Source of the DNA: Pasteurella testudinis DSM 23072
GTDB taxonomy: Bacteria; Pseudomonadota; Gammaproteobacteria; Enterobacterales; Pasteurellaceae
Direction: 5' to 3'
DNA length: 64,000 nt
Assembly (NCBI RefSeq): GCF_900176075.1
Contig: NZ_FWWV01000001.1
Coordinates: 97,244-161,243, forward strand
The number at the start of each line of letters is the position of its first letter. Positions within the stretch are counted from its first letter, which is position 1. Below the pieces are notes generated by a model. That model was not told the origin of the DNA. It saw nothing but the letters and a program-made list of their open reading frames with translations, and ran no database searches. This document shows, piece by piece, positions 21,330-30,847 of this stretch. The translations under genes were made by a program, and so were the position numbers.

Positions 21330-22349
21330 ATGAAACATTTACTGATTAAATCAACCGCACTTGCCGTTGCACTGGGATTATCTGCAATAAGTACCGCAAG
21401 TGCTGCGGATCGTATCGCTTTTATTCCTAAATTGGTCGGCGTAGGATATTTCACCAGCGGTGGACAAGGTGCAGTTGAAATGGGCAAAACACTTGGGGTT
21501 GACGTGACTTATGACGGGCCGACGGAACCCAGCGTTTCCAACCAAGTACAGTTGATTAATAACTTTGTCAATCAAGGTTATAACGCGATTGTCGTTGCCG
21601 CAGTTTCGCCGGACGGACTCTGTTCCACATTGCAACGGGCGATGAAACGCGGCGTGAAGGTGCTGACATGGGATTCGGATACCAATCCGGAATGCCGTAG
21701 TTACTATATTAACCAGGGTACGCCAAACCAGTTAGGCGCGATGTTGGTTGAAATGGCATCAAGCCAGATTACCAAACCGAAAGCAAAAGTTGCCTTTTTC
21801 TATTCAAGCCCGACCGTCACCGATCAAAATCAATGGGTTAAAGTGGCGAAAGAAAAAATTGCAGCGGAACATCCGGAATGGGAGATTGTTACCACCCAAT
21901 TTGGCTATAACGACGCGATTAAGTCCTTACAAACTGCAGAAGGCATTTTGAAAGCCTACCCGGATTTAGACGCGATTATCGCCCCTGACGCCAATGCGTT
22001 ACCGGCGGCAGCACAGGCAGCCGAAAATCTTAAACGCGAAGGGGTGACGATTGTCGGTTTTAGTACACCGAATGTTATGCGGCCTTATGTGAAGCGCGGC
22101 ACGGTCAAACAGTTCGGGTTATGGGACGTGGTACAGCAAGGCAAAATCTCGGTAGCGGTCGCCAATGATGTTCTAAAAGGAAAATCGTTGAAAGTCGGTG
22201 ATAAATTAGAGGTCGCAGGCGTGGGAACGGTTGAGGTTTCACCGAATAGTGTACAGGGGTATGACTATGAAGCGGCAGATAACGGTATCGTTGTGTTACC
22301 GGAACGGGTGGTATTTACCGCAGAAAATATTGATAACTACAATTTCTAA
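21330..22349 (+). CDS. lsrB: AI-2 periplasmic binding protein LsrB
   Basis: LsrB is the periplasmic receptor that captures AI-2 for the LsrACD importer. The signal peptide is [25 protein letters not shown], cleaved before [22 protein letters not shown], the standard LsrB mature start. The ligand-binding region contains [44 protein letters not shown] and [27 protein letters not shown]. The ORF opens 15 nt earlier, but the ATG at 21330 has GAGGA at 9-nt spacing, giving 339 aa. H. influenzae instead uses RbsB for AI-2, so a genuine lsrB is informative about the species. Confidence 0.95.
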   Translation: MKHLLIKSTALAVALGLSAISTASAADRIAFIPKLVGVGYFTSGGQGAVEMGKTLGVDVTYDGPTEPSVSNQVQLINNFVNQGYNAIVVAAVSPDGLCSTLQRAMKRGVKVLTWDSDTNPECRSYYINQGTPNQLGAMLVEMASSQITKPKAKVAFFYSSPTVTDQNQWVKVAKEKIAAEHPEWEIVTTQFGYNDAIKSLQTAEGILKAYPDLDAIIAPDANALPAAAQAAENLKREGVTIVGFSTPNVMRPYVKRGTVKQFGLWDVVQQGKISVAVANDVLKGKSLKVGDKLEVAGVGTVEVSPNSVQGYDYEAADNGIVVLPERVVFTAENIDNYNF

Positions 22350-22378
22350 CGGTTTGGCAATGAGATAGGAGATAAACA

Positions 22379-23257
22379 ATGGCAGATTTAGACGATATCA
22401 GAGACGGCAAAGATTTTGGTTTGGATACCCCGCAGCGCAATAAAGCGTTTTACATGAAAGGGCTTGGCGCTTTGGATTGGGGAATGCAATCACGTTTGGC
22501 AAATATATTTAATCCCAAAACGGGAAAAACCATCATGTTGGCGTTTGATCACGGCTATTTTCAAGGCCCGACAACAGGTTTGGAACGTATTGACTTAAAT
22601 ATTGCGCCGCTGTTTGAATATACCGATGTGTTAATGTGTACTCGCGGTATTTTAAGAAGTATCGTACCGCCGGATAGCGGGAAACCGGTGGTGCTGCGGG
22701 CATCGGGCGCCAATTCGATTTTGAGCGAATTATCCAATGAAGCGGTTGCCGTCGGTGTGGAAGATGCGGTGCGTCTGAATGTATCGGCGATGGCGGCTCA
22801 GGTTTATATTGGTTCGGAACATGAACATCAATCGATTAAGAATATTATTCAACTGGTGGATAGCGGCACTCGTTACGGTATACCGACTATGGCGGTTACC
22901 GGTGTCGGCAAAGATATGGTAAGGGATCAACGTTATTTCTCATTGGCAACCCGAATCGCAGCGGAAATGGGCGCACATATTATTAAAACGTATTATGTTG
23001 ATAAGGGGTTTGAGCGGGTAACCGCCGGTTGTCCGGTTCCGATCGTCATTGCCGGTGGTAAAAAACTCCCTGAACAAGAAGCTTTGGAAATGTGCTATCA
23101 AGCGATTGATCAGGGAGCGGCAGGGGTTGATATGGGGCGTAATATTTTCCAGTCGGACGCACCGATTGCCATGCTAAAAGCGGTACATGCCATTGTACAC
23201 GGAGGCGAAAACACGGAAAAAGCCTATCAGCTTTACCTCAATGAAAAAAATAAATAA
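22379..23257 (+). CDS. lsrF: 3-hydroxy-5-phosphonooxypentane-2,4-dione thiolase LsrF
   Basis: LsrF transfers an acetyl group from the isomerised phospho-AI-2 to coenzyme A, ending the signal. It is a DeoC/FbaB-type (alpha/beta)8-barrel protein of 292 aa. Lys203 in [13 protein letters not shown] is the catalytic lysine position known from the E. coli enzyme. Other landmarks are [17 protein letters not shown] and [16 protein letters not shown]. It starts 30 nt after lsrB with GATAGGAG upstream. A stable hairpin separates it from lsrG. Confidence 0.95.
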   Translation: MADLDDIRDGKDFGLDTPQRNKAFYMKGLGALDWGMQSRLANIFNPKTGKTIMLAFDHGYFQGPTTGLERIDLNIAPLFEYTDVLMCTRGILRSIVPPDSGKPVVLRASGANSILSELSNEAVAVGVEDAVRLNVSAMAAQVYIGSEHEHQSIKNIIQLVDSGTRYGIPTMAVTGVGKDMVRDQRYFSLATRIAAEMGAHIIKTYYVDKGFERVTAGCPVPIVIAGGKKLPEQEALEMCYQAIDQGAAGVDMGRNIFQSDAPIAMLKAVHAIVHGGENTEKAYQLYLNEKNK

Positions 23258-23272
23258 TGATCAATCAATATT

Positions 23273-23300
23273 AATGGCAAGCGGAACGGCGCTTGCCATT
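23273..23300 (+). other. Perfect 11-bp hairpin between lsrF and lsrG
   Basis: AATGGCAAGCG, loop GAACGG, CGCTTGCCATT. No T run follows, so it is unlikely to be a full terminator; an mRNA-processing or stabilising role within the operon is possible but not shown. Confidence 0.6.
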
Positions 23301-23339
23301 ATATCGTGATTCAGAACTTGCGATATTTAGGAGCTTACT

Positions 23340-23654
23340 ATGTTTGCTATGTTGGTGGAAATCAATATCAAAGAAGGGAAAGAGCAAGCCTTTTTAGAGG
23401 TTTTTGCCGCGAATCATTACGGGACAAGAAAAGAGCCCGGTAATCTGCGCTTTGACGTGCTGCAAGATCCGCTGGTTAAGACGCGATTCTATGCTTACGA
23501 AGTGTATAAAAGTGAAGCCGCTTTAGAAGCGCATCGTAAGACGGCACACTATCATCAATGTGTCAAAGATCTCGAACCGTTAATGACCGGCTCGAGAAGT
23601 AAAAAAGTCTTTAATTGGATTTTACCTCAAGACATTAGCGGTGAAGAAAATTAG
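23340..23654 (+). CDS. lsrG: Phospho-AI-2 isomerase LsrG
   Basis: LsrG isomerises phospho-DPD before LsrF acts. The 104-aa protein is an ABM (antibiotic biosynthesis monooxygenase) ferredoxin-like fold: FAMLVEINIKEGKEQAFLEVFAANHYGTRKEPGNLRFDVLQDP, RFYAYEVYKSEAALEAHRKTAHYHQCVKDLEPLM. It is slightly longer than the enteric protein at the C-terminus (about 8 residues). AGGAG precedes the ATG. The lsrE start follows directly after its stop. Confidence 0.93.
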   Translation: MFAMLVEINIKEGKEQAFLEVFAANHYGTRKEPGNLRFDVLQDPLVKTRFYAYEVYKSEAALEAHRKTAHYHQCVKDLEPLMTGSRSKKVFNWILPQDISGEEN

Positions 23655-24365
23655 ATGAAAAAAATGAAATGGCAAGTTATTCAAGCGATTAAATCTCAGT
23701 ATATCAGTGTAGGGATTCTCTCTTCAAACTGGTTGGAGTTACAGCAGAATTTATCGATTTTGCAGAACAATCAACTTAAATTGTTACATTTTGATATTGC
23801 CGACGGACAATTTTCACCCATGTTCACGGTTGGTGCCGGTGCAATAAAACAGTTCCCCGATACGTTTTATAAAGATGTGCATCTGATGGTTGAAAATCAG
23901 TGTGAGCTGGCAAAAATGTGCGTAGAAAACGGTGCGAATATCGTCACCTTACAGCTTGAAGCGGGCGGGGATTTGGCGGCGACATTTGAGTGGTTAAATA
24001 CGCAAAGTGCGGTCGGAGAGCGGCCGCCTGTTTTGGGCGGGATCAGTTTATGCCCCGACACCGATCTGTCACACCTAGAGCCTTACTTGGATCAAGTCGA
24101 TGTAATCCAAGTGCTGACCTTAGATCCCCGAAACGGCGAAAAAGCCGATGAGTTTTCACTGTTGACGCGAATTAAATCCATAATCAATATTTTGGGAACA
24201 AAAAGACAGGATAAAATTATCAGTGTTGACGGTGCGATGACCCTGGATTTGGCAACGAAAGTGCAGGCATTGGGCGTAGATTGGGTCGTTTCCGGCAGTG
24301 CGTTATTTGCCGACGGGAATTTGGATAATACCTTGAAAAAATGGCATTCACAGTTATTGCAGTAG
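23655..24365 (+). CDS. lsrE: Ribulose-phosphate 3-epimerase-like protein, LsrE type
   Basis: A 236-aa TIM-barrel protein of the ribulose-phosphate 3-epimerase family: SVGILSSNWLELQQNL, LKLLHFDIADGQFSPMFTVG, DVHLMVENQ, LGGISLCPDTDLSHL, VIQVLTLDPRNG, ISVDGAMTLDLATKVQALGVDWVVSGSALF. Metal and catalytic positions differ from housekeeping Rpe (for example HFDIADG where Rpe has DVMDG). An lsrE of this type ends the Salmonella lsr operon and is absent from that of E. coli K-12; its reaction is not established. The ATG abuts the lsrG stop, so it belongs to the operon. Confidence 0.82.
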   Translation: MKKMKWQVIQAIKSQYISVGILSSNWLELQQNLSILQNNQLKLLHFDIADGQFSPMFTVGAGAIKQFPDTFYKDVHLMVENQCELAKMCVENGANIVTLQLEAGGDLAATFEWLNTQSAVGERPPVLGGISLCPDTDLSHLEPYLDQVDVIQVLTLDPRNGEKADEFSLLTRIKSIINILGTKRQDKIISVDGAMTLDLATKVQALGVDWVVSGSALFADGNLDNTLKKWHSQLLQ

Positions 24366-24373
24366 AGGGACAA

Positions 24374-24409
24374 AAAGTGCGGTCAGATCACAACTCTAAA
24401 CCGCACTTT
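24374..24409. terminator. Inverted USS pair between lsrE and metK (likely bidirectional terminator)
   Basis: AAAGTGCGGT and ACCGCACTTT in inverted orientation, 16-nt loop, sited between the convergent stops of lsrE and metK. Paired uptake sequences acting as terminators are well known in Pasteurellaceae. There is no long T run, so strength is uncertain. Confidence 0.6.
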
Positions 24410-24426
24410 CACTTTCCCGTCAAAGA

Positions 24427-25581
24427 TTATTTCAACCCAGCCGCGTTTCTCAGTTCTTCGGCGCGGTCGATTTTTTCCCATGGGAATTCATCGCGGCCGA
24501 AGTGGCCGTAGGTGGCGGTTTTGCGGTAGATGGGTTGGATCAGATCCAGCATTTTGATCAAACCGTATGGGCGCAGGTCGAAGAATTCGCGCACCAGTTT
24601 GACCAATAATGCTTCGCTGACTTTCGCCGTGCCGAAGGTTTCGATCATGATCGAGGTCGGTTCGGCTACGCCAATCGCGTAGGAGAGTTGGATTTCGCAA
24701 CGATCGGCAAGACCGGCGGCAACGATGTTTTTTGCCACATAACGGGCGGCATAAGCGGCGGAACGATCCACTTTGGACGGATCTTTGCCGGAGAATGCAC
24801 CGCCGCCGTGACGGGCTGCACCGCCGTAGGTATCGACGATGATTTTACGTCCGGTCAGGCCGCAGTCGCCCATCGGTCCGCCGATCACGAAACGTCCGGT
24901 CGGGTTGATAAAATATTTGGTGTCGGCGGATAGCCATTCGCTCGGTAAAATCGGCTTGATGATCTCTTCCATCACGCCTTCGTAGATCTGCTTTTGATCC
25001 ACCTCTTCGCTGTGCTGCGTGGACAGCACCACCGCATCTATACCGACGATTTTATGGTTGTCGTATTGGAAAGTGATTTGGCTTTTTGCGTCGGGGCGCA
25101 GCCAGTTCAGCGTGCCGTTTTTGCGCACTTTTTCTTGCTGTTCCATTAAACGGTGGGCGTAAGTAATCGGTGCAGGCATAAAGACTTCGGTTTCATTGGT
25201 GGCGTAACCGAACATAATGCCTTGGTCGCCAGCGCCTTGCGCCAGCGGATCTGCACGGTCAACCCCTTGATTAATATCGGAAGATTGTTTACCAATCCCG
25301 TTCAATACCGCACAAGAATGCCCGTCGAAGCCCATGGTGGACGAGGTATAACCGATGTCGCAAATCACTTGGCGCGCGATGTGTTCGATATCAACCCATG
25401 CGGAAGTGGTGATTTCGCCGCCGACCAACGCCATGCCGGTTTTGACATAGGTTTCGCAAGCGACGCGCGCCTTCGGATCTTGCTCGATAATTGCGTCCAG
25501 CACTGCATCGGAAATCTGATCGGCGATTTTGTCCGGGTGGCCTGCGGAAACGGATTCGGAAGTAAATAGATAGTTAGCCAT
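24427..25581 (-). CDS. metK: S-adenosylmethionine synthetase
   Basis: MetK makes S-adenosylmethionine from methionine and ATP. The 384-aa protein is the exact E. coli size. Motifs: [37 protein letters not shown], the P-loop [29 protein letters not shown], and IGVAEPTSI. It converges with the lsr operon. SAM is the ultimate source of AI-2 through the Pfs/LuxS route, but the adjacency is probably coincidental. A promoter with a MetJ-like box lies upstream. Confidence 0.98.
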   Translation of the reverse strand: MANYLFTSESVSAGHPDKIADQISDAVLDAIIEQDPKARVACETYVKTGMALVGGEITTSAWVDIEHIARQVICDIGYTSSTMGFDGHSCAVLNGIGKQSSDINQGVDRADPLAQGAGDQGIMFGYATNETEVFMPAPITYAHRLMEQQEKVRKNGTLNWLRPDAKSQITFQYDNHKIVGIDAVVLSTQHSEEVDQKQIYEGVMEEIIKPILPSEWLSADTKYFINPTGRFVIGGPMGDCGLTGRKIIVDTYGGAARHGGGAFSGKDPSKVDRSAAYAARYVAKNIVAAGLADRCEIQLSYAIGVAEPTSIMIETFGTAKVSEALLVKLVREFFDLRPYGLIKMLDLIQPIYRKTATYGHFGRDEFPWEKIDRAEELRNAAGLK

Positions 25582-25636
25582 ATTTTCTCTTTTGTTTGCT
25601 ATTGCGTAATCTGGGGTTACGCAACTTTGGACGCGT

Positions 25637-25681
25637 AACCATCTGGACGGCTATAATACCGATTTTGCGCGTAAATACCAA
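25637..25681 (-). promoter_or_regulatory. Predicted metK promoter with MetJ-like box
   Basis: On the minus strand TTGGTA (25681-25676) and TATTAT (25658-25653) are separated by 17 nt. Immediately downstream, AGCCGTCCAGATGGTT (25652-25637) matches 11 of 16 positions of a double MetJ box (AGACGTCT twice). Repression of metK by MetJ is established in enteric bacteria; here it is inference. Confidence 0.45.
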
Positions 25682-25724
25682 ACGGTTTTTCATTCACAAC
25701 CGCACTTTTACCCAAAAGTATTAT

Positions 25725-26741
25725 TTAGGTTGCCGTGAGTGCCAAATCACCGGCTTTAATCCAACCTTTGCGTCGAAATAGCGCTGCAATCATCAGGGTT
25801 AAGACGGCAGGCAGGATAAAATGTAGCCCTAAAATCGCCAGCCAAACTTGAGCTGAATTGCCCATTGCGTCGATGGTGCCGATTTGCCCGACCAGACCGC
25901 TGGTGCCCATGCCGGCGCCGCTGGGGATATTCGACATTTGATAGGCGAGCGTAGCGACAGGGCCTAAAATCGCGCTGCTGATAATCGGCGGCAGCCAGAT
26001 TTTTGGATTGCGGATAATATTCGGCATTTGTAGCATGCTGGTGCCTAAACCTTGGCTGAGTAAGCCGCCCCAACGGTTTTCTTTAAAACTCATGGTGGCA
26101 AAACCGATCATTTGGCAGCAACAGCCGACCGTTGCCGCACCAGCTGCCAAACCGCTTAGGGATAACGAAATGGCGATCGCCGCGCTGGAAATCGGCAACG
26201 TCAGCACGATTCCCATTACGACTGCGACTACCATGCCCATTAACAGCGGTTGTAACTCAACCGACCACATAATCAAGCCGCCGATTTGATTCATTAAAGT
26301 CGCGATCGGTGCGCCAAGTAGTTGCGCCGTGGCGACCCCGGTGCACAGCGTCACCGCAGGGGTAACGATAATATCCACCACAGTCACTTTACTGACTAAT
26401 TTACCGAATTCCGCCCCAACCGCTGCGGCGAAAAAGCAACCGACCGGTCCGCCTAAGGCAGCTCCGGCAAGACCAGTGATGGTACTGCTGAGCAACACTA
26501 ACGGCGGCGCTTGTAATGCGTATGCTACACCAACCCCAATTGCTGCTCCCATCGCTTTTTGTGCTTGCGTGCCGACCTCAACCAACCAGGCAATATCCGC
26601 CCAAGTGCCGAGATTTTTTAGGATCAAGCCGATAATCAGGCTGGAAAACAAACCGAGCGCCATAAAATTCAGGGCATCAATGGCGTAACGTTTTAAGCTG
26701 AATTGGATATTTTGTTGCTGTAAAAAATTGCGAATGGTCAT
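25725..26741 (-). CDS. PTS_EIIC_2-like membrane protein
   Basis: A 338-aa polytopic membrane protein that reads like the PTS EIIC_2 family (putative sugar-specific permease without attached EIIA or EIIB). Roughly ten hydrophobic, Gly/Ala-rich segments are visible, for example FMALGLFSSLIIGLIL, AAIGVGVAYALQAPPLVLLSSTITGLAGAALGGPVGCFFAAAVG, MGMVVAVVMGIVLTLPISSAAIAI, and GPVATLAYQMSNIPSGAGMGTSGLVGQIG. No phosphorylatable His or Cys domain is present, and no IIA/IIB genes are adjacent, so true PTS transport is uncertain. It lies upstream of metK on the same strand but 143 nt away, with metK having its own predicted promoter. Confidence 0.7.
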   Translation of the reverse strand: MTIRNFLQQQNIQFSLKRYAIDALNFMALGLFSSLIIGLILKNLGTWADIAWLVEVGTQAQKAMGAAIGVGVAYALQAPPLVLLSSTITGLAGAALGGPVGCFFAAAVGAEFGKLVSKVTVVDIIVTPAVTLCTGVATAQLLGAPIATLMNQIGGLIMWSVELQPLLMGMVVAVVMGIVLTLPISSAAIAISLSLSGLAAGAATVGCCCQMIGFATMSFKENRWGGLLSQGLGTSMLQMPNIIRNPKIWLPPIISSAILGPVATLAYQMSNIPSGAGMGTSGLVGQIGTIDAMGNSAQVWLAILGLHFILPAVLTLMIAALFRRKGWIKAGDLALTAT

Positions 26742-26913
26742 AGTTGTGTTCCGATGTTAGTTTTTATGTAGCATATCGTTTTCATTTTTATCGTCAAGTG
26801 CTTTTTAATTTGAAAAATAGAATTTATAAGCGAGATCACACGCCACAGTGAATCGGCATTACTCAAGTGCGGTACGATCTGCTAAGATAAACGCAGAGAA
26901 TATGGGAGGGCGT

Positions 26914-27516
26914 ATGCAAAAAACCGTGATTTTTGATTTGGGCAATGTGTTGATCAAATGGGAGCCGGAGACGATTTTACAGCGTTTTACGGCTGATCCT
27001 GTCGAACGGGAACAATATCGGGCGGTATTTTTCAGCCAAACTTGGTTGGCGTTGGACGCCGGATTAATCGAGTATGATAATGCGCTGAAGCTGTTTTCAT
27101 TGCTGTTAAATAAACCGTTGGGTGAAATGGAACGCTTTATGCAAACCGTGCGCGAGTCTTTTGAGCCGTTGCCGTTAGCGGTCGATTTATTGCATGATTT
27201 AGCCAAGCAAAACGTCGATTTGATCTGTATCAGCAATATGCCGCTGCACGCCTATGCCTACCTTAAAAAACGCTATGATTATTGGCATCTGTTTCGTGGC
27301 ATTGTGATTTCGGCGGAAGTGCAATTATTGAAACCGCACTTGGGGATTTTTCACCAGACTGTCGAACAATATCGACTCGACCCGAACCGCACTTTTTTTA
27401 TTGACGATTCGCAAGCCAATATTGAAGCGGCGCAAAAGTGCGGTATTAGCGGCGTTTGTTATCAAAACGACCAGACCGGCATTGAGCAAGTGTATCGATT
27501 TTTAGCTCAAAAATAA
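26914..27516 (+). CDS. yihX: HAD-family phosphatase, YihX-like
   Basis: A 200-aa haloacid dehalogenase-superfamily hydrolase. Motif I is [15 protein letters not shown], motif [10 protein letters not shown], motif III the Lys in [15 protein letters not shown], and motif [15 protein letters not shown]. The all-helical cap of subfamily IA lies between. The E. coli relative YihX removes phosphate from alpha-D-glucose 1-phosphate; the substrate here is inferred. The ORF opens at 26848, but the ATG at 26914 has GGGAGGG at ideal spacing and starts right before motif I. The next gene, rdgB, is 29 nt downstream. Confidence 0.85.
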   Translation: MQKTVIFDLGNVLIKWEPETILQRFTADPVEREQYRAVFFSQTWLALDAGLIEYDNALKLFSLLLNKPLGEMERFMQTVRESFEPLPLAVDLLHDLAKQNVDLICISNMPLHAYAYLKKRYDYWHLFRGIVISAEVQLLKPHLGIFHQTVEQYRLDPNRTFFIDDSQANIEAAQKCGISGVCYQNDQTGIEQVYRFLAQK

Positions 27517-27545
27517 GATATAAAACAATAGACAAAGGAAAGGAT

Positions 27546-28148
27546 ATGCAACAAAAACAACAAAAAATCGTTTTAGCAACCGGTAATCAAGGCAAAGTGA
27601 AAGAGATGGCGGACGTGTTGGCGCAGTTTGGCTTTGAGGTAGTGGCGCAGAGCGAGTTCGGCATTGAAAGCCCGGAAGAAACGGGGCTGACTTTCGTAGA
27701 AAATGCGCTTTTAAAAGCGCGCCACGCGGCTAAAATCAGCGGTTTACCGGCGATTGCCGACGATTCCGGTTTGAGCGTGACCGCACTTGGCGGCGCGCCG
27801 GGGCTGTATTCTTCCCGTTACTCCGGCGAGGACGGTAACGACGCTAAAAATCGGGCGAAATTATTGCGGGAAATGGCAAAGCAAACGGATCGCAGCGCAA
27901 AATTTGTCAGCGTGATTGTGTTGTTGCGGCATGAGCATGATCCGACACCGATTATCGCCGAGGGGGAATGTCACGGCGAAATTTTATCAGAAGAACGTGG
28001 CGAAAACGGTTTCGGTTATGATGCGCTGTTTTTCTATCCGCCGAAAAATGCCAGTTTTGCCGAGATGGAACAGGCGGAGAAAAAGCAGGTTTCGCACCGT
28101 GCCAATGCGCTGCAGGTGTTACGCCGCAAATTAGAGGGCGTTAAGTAA
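27546..28148 (+). CDS. rdgB: dITP/XTP pyrophosphatase RdgB
   Basis: RdgB hydrolyses non-canonical purine triphosphates (dITP, XTP) to keep them out of DNA. The 200-aa protein shows the Ham1-family signatures [65 protein letters not shown] and [14 protein letters not shown], with SHRANAL near the end. It precedes hemW by 5 nt, an arrangement common in gammaproteobacteria. Confidence 0.96.
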   Translation: MQQKQQKIVLATGNQGKVKEMADVLAQFGFEVVAQSEFGIESPEETGLTFVENALLKARHAAKISGLPAIADDSGLSVTALGGAPGLYSSRYSGEDGNDAKNRAKLLREMAKQTDRSAKFVSVIVLLRHEHDPTPIIAEGECHGEILSEERGENGFGYDALFFYPPKNASFAEMEQAEKKQVSHRANALQVLRRKLEGVK

Positions 28149-28153
28149 TCGAT

Positions 28154-29305
28154 ATGTTACAGCCACGACCGATTGTTCTGCCACCGTTAAGTCTTTACAT
28201 TCACATTCCATGGTGCGTGCAAAAATGCCCCTATTGCGATTTCAATTCGCACGCGCAGAAAGGAGTGATTCCCGAAGCGGAATACATTCAACATCTGTTA
28301 GCCGATTTGGATCAGGATTTAGCCTATGTGCAAAACCGCACTTTGCATTCGATTTTTATCGGCGGCGGCACGCCGAGTCTGTTTTCAGCGCAGGGCATTG
28401 CTTATCTGTTGCAACAGGTGGAACAGCGCATTCCATTTTCACCCAAGATTGAAATCACACTGGAAGCCAACCCCGGCACAGCAGAAGCAGAGCGGTTTAT
28501 CGGTTATCGCCAAGCCGGCGTGCCCCGCATTTCGATGGGCATTCAAAGTTTCGATCAGGAAAAATTGCAACGCTTGGGGCGGATTCACAACGTGGAAGAA
28601 GCGGTGCAGGCGATCCAGTTTGCCAAAAACAGTGGCTTAAACAGTTTCAATATTGATTTAATGCACGGTTTGCCCAATCAAACCGTTGAGCAGGCGTTGA
28701 ATGATTTGCGCCAAGGGATTGCACTGAATCCACCGCACTTGTCGTGGTATCAGCTCACGATTGAACCGAACACGATGTTTTATTACCGTCCACCCAAACT
28801 GCCCGATGATGACGCATTGTGGGATATTTTCGAACAAGGGCATCAACTGCTGACGGCGGCAGGCTATCAGCAATATGAAACCTCCGCTTATGCCAAGCCG
28901 GGCTATCAGTGCCAGCATAATTTGAATTACTGGCGCTTCGGCGATTATCTGGCGATCGGTTGCGGTGCGCACGGTAAAGTCAGTTTTGCGAATGGCGAAA
29001 TTTTACGTTATGCCAAAACCAAACACCCGAAAGGCTATATGCAGGGTAATTATCTGCATACGCAAAGTGCGGTTTCCGCCGCTGAGCGCCCGTTTGAATT
29101 TTTTATGAACCGCTTCCGTCTGCTTGAAGCGGTGGAGAAGAGTGATTTTACTCGCTTGACCGGTTTACCGTTGAGCACGGTTGCAACGCAAATTGCATGG
29201 GCAAAGCAACAAAAATATATTGTGGAAACCGACCGCACTTGGCAGGTGACGGAGCAGGGAAAATTGTTTTTGAATGAATTGTTGCAATGTTTTTTAGAGG
29301 AGTGA
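28154..29305 (+). CDS. hemW: Heme chaperone HemW (radical SAM)
   Basis: HemW is a radical-SAM-fold protein now viewed as a heme chaperone for respiratory enzymes rather than a coproporphyrinogen oxidase. The 383-aa protein has the cluster motif WCVQKCPYCDFNSH near residues 20-33, GGGTPSLFSAQGI, the fold motifs EITLEANPGT and RISMGIQSFDQEKLQRLGRIH, and the C-terminal HemN domain. The leading LPPLSLYIHIPWCVQKCPYC is the HemW rather than HemN pattern. It is tightly linked to rdgB and followed by the nucleotidyltransferase. Confidence 0.94.
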   Translation: MLQPRPIVLPPLSLYIHIPWCVQKCPYCDFNSHAQKGVIPEAEYIQHLLADLDQDLAYVQNRTLHSIFIGGGTPSLFSAQGIAYLLQQVEQRIPFSPKIEITLEANPGTAEAERFIGYRQAGVPRISMGIQSFDQEKLQRLGRIHNVEEAVQAIQFAKNSGLNSFNIDLMHGLPNQTVEQALNDLRQGIALNPPHLSWYQLTIEPNTMFYYRPPKLPDDDALWDIFEQGHQLLTAAGYQQYETSAYAKPGYQCQHNLNYWRFGDYLAIGCGAHGKVSFANGEILRYAKTKHPKGYMQGNYLHTQSAVSAAERPFEFFMNRFRLLEAVEKSDFTRLTGLPLSTVATQIAWAKQQKYIVETDRTWQVTEQGKLFLNELLQCFLEE

Positions 29306-29313
29306 TAAGCGCG

Positions 29314-30090
29314 ATGATAGAGCCGATTATGTTAGAAAAAATTCGCCATGAATTAAAAAGAATCGAAGCGGAAGAAAATGTTGTGATTTTGTATGCGATA
29401 GAATCGGGCAGCCGTGCTTGGGGCTTTCCTTCGCAAGATAGCGATTATGATGTTCGCTTTATTTACAGTCGGACAAAAGAGGATTATCTGTCGATCGATG
29501 ATCCGCACGATGTGTTGGAATATCCGATTAATGATCTGCTGGATATTAGCGGTTGGGATTTGAAAAAAGCGTTGAAGTTATGCCGCAAAGGGAATCCGGC
29601 GCTTGCGGAATGGCTGTACTCACCAATTGTTTATCAGGCTAATTCGTTATTTTTAAATGAGTTTCGCCAGCTTGCCGATAGCTATTTTTCTGCGAGCAGT
29701 ATGATTCATCACTATTTACATATGGCAGACGGAAATTTCAGAGGCTATTTGAAATCCGATTTGGTGAAAATCAAAAAATATTTTTATGTGCTCCGCCCTA
29801 TTTTAGCCTGCATGTGGATTGAAAAATATCGTTGCAATCCGCCGATTCTGTTTGTCGATCTGTTAAATGATCCGATCTTAGCGCCTGAATTAAGACGCTG
29901 CATCGAGGCTCTGCTGGCACGCAAACTGGCTGGCGAGGAGTTTGATCTGGAGCTGAAAATTGAACGGATTAATCAATTTATCGAAGAAAAAATTAATTAT
30001 TATCAGCAGTATGTACACACATTGGCAAAGTTTGATGTGCCGGATAACCAAATGGCGAATGCGCTATTTAGAAAATGGCTTAAGCAATAA
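29314..30090 (+). CDS. Predicted nucleotidyltransferase (RlaP/YcgL-type, DNA polymerase beta superfamily)
   Basis: A 258-aa protein with the minimal nucleotidyltransferase signature GSRAWGFPSQDSDYDVRFIYSR (G-S then D-x-D), as in the COG3541/RlaP group. A conserved EYPINDLLDISGWDLKKALKLCRKGNPALAEWLYSPI follows, and the C-terminal half is helical. The relative in this family is linked to RNA repair in some bacteria; the substrate here is unknown. The ORF opens inside hemW, but the ATG at 29314 (MIEPIMLEKI) lies 11 nt after AGAGGAG and avoids the overlap. It stands between hemW and rpiA with no functional partner. Confidence 0.75.
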   Translation: MIEPIMLEKIRHELKRIEAEENVVILYAIESGSRAWGFPSQDSDYDVRFIYSRTKEDYLSIDDPHDVLEYPINDLLDISGWDLKKALKLCRKGNPALAEWLYSPIVYQANSLFLNEFRQLADSYFSASSMIHHYLHMADGNFRGYLKSDLVKIKKYFYVLRPILACMWIEKYRCNPPILFVDLLNDPILAPELRRCIEALLARKLAGEEFDLELKIERINQFIEEKINYYQQYVHTLAKFDVPDNQMANALFRKWLKQ

Positions 30091-30165
30091 GTTATTGCGG
30101 AGGATTGAACAATCGCAATAACATAGTAAGATAAATCAATTCTTTCATCATCATAAGGATAACTC

Positions 30166-30825
30166 ATGGATCAGCTCGAAATGAAAAAACAGGCGGCGCA
30201 AGCGGCGTTGAAATATGTGGAAGCGGACAGTATCGTCGGGGTCGGCAGCGGTTCGACCGTCAATTGTTTTATCGAAGCCTTAGGCTCGATGGCAGATCAA
30301 ATCAAAGGTGCGGTTGCCGCTTCGAAAGAGTCCGAGCGGCGTTTGCAGGCGTTGGGGATTGAGGTGTTCAGTGCCAATGACGTTTCCGGACTGGATATTT
30401 ATGTGGACGGTGCGGACGAAATCAATCCGCAAAAAATGATGATTAAAGGCGGCGGCGCGGCGTTGACGCGTGAAAAAATTGTGTCTTCATTAGCAAAAAA
30501 ATTCATCTGCATTGTGGATTCCAGTAAACAAGTTGATGTGTTAGGCTCAACATTTCCACTGCCGGTTGAAGTGATTCCGATGGCGCGTTCTTATGTGGCG
30601 CGTAAATTGGTTGGTTTGGGCGGACAGCCTGAATATCGCGAAGGTGTGGTTACCGATAACGGTAATGTGATTTTAGATGTGCACCATTTTAACATTATGC
30701 AGCCGATAGAAATGGAAAAAACCTTGAATAATATCGCCGGTGTGGTCACCAACGGAATTTTTGCCTTACGCAGCGCTGATATTGTGATTGTCGGCAGTGC
30801 GCAAGGCGCCAAGATTTTAGATTAA
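30166..30825 (+). CDS. rpiA: Ribose-5-phosphate isomerase A
   Basis: RpiA interconverts ribose 5-phosphate and ribulose 5-phosphate in the pentose phosphate pathway. The 219-aa protein has [43 protein letters not shown] (Asp active site), [29 protein letters not shown] with the catalytic Glu, and the C-terminal [32 protein letters not shown] precedes the ATG. The following serA starts 22 nt later, the same pair order as in H. influenzae and E. coli relatives. Confidence 0.97.
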   Translation: MDQLEMKKQAAQAALKYVEADSIVGVGSGSTVNCFIEALGSMADQIKGAVAASKESERRLQALGIEVFSANDVSGLDIYVDGADEINPQKMMIKGGGAALTREKIVSSLAKKFICIVDSSKQVDVLGSTFPLPVEVIPMARSYVARKLVGLGGQPEYREGVVTDNGNVILDVHHFNIMQPIEMEKTLNNIAGVVTNGIFALRSADIVIVGSAQGAKILD

Positions 30826-30847
30826 CTTAAAAATCAGAGGGAAGAAA

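Noticed and set aside
23655..24365. lsrE as the housekeeping ribulose-phosphate epimerase gene rpe
   Set aside because: The motifs depart from Rpe (HFDIADG, VIQVLTLDPRNG), and the gene is fused into the lsr operon directly after lsrG.
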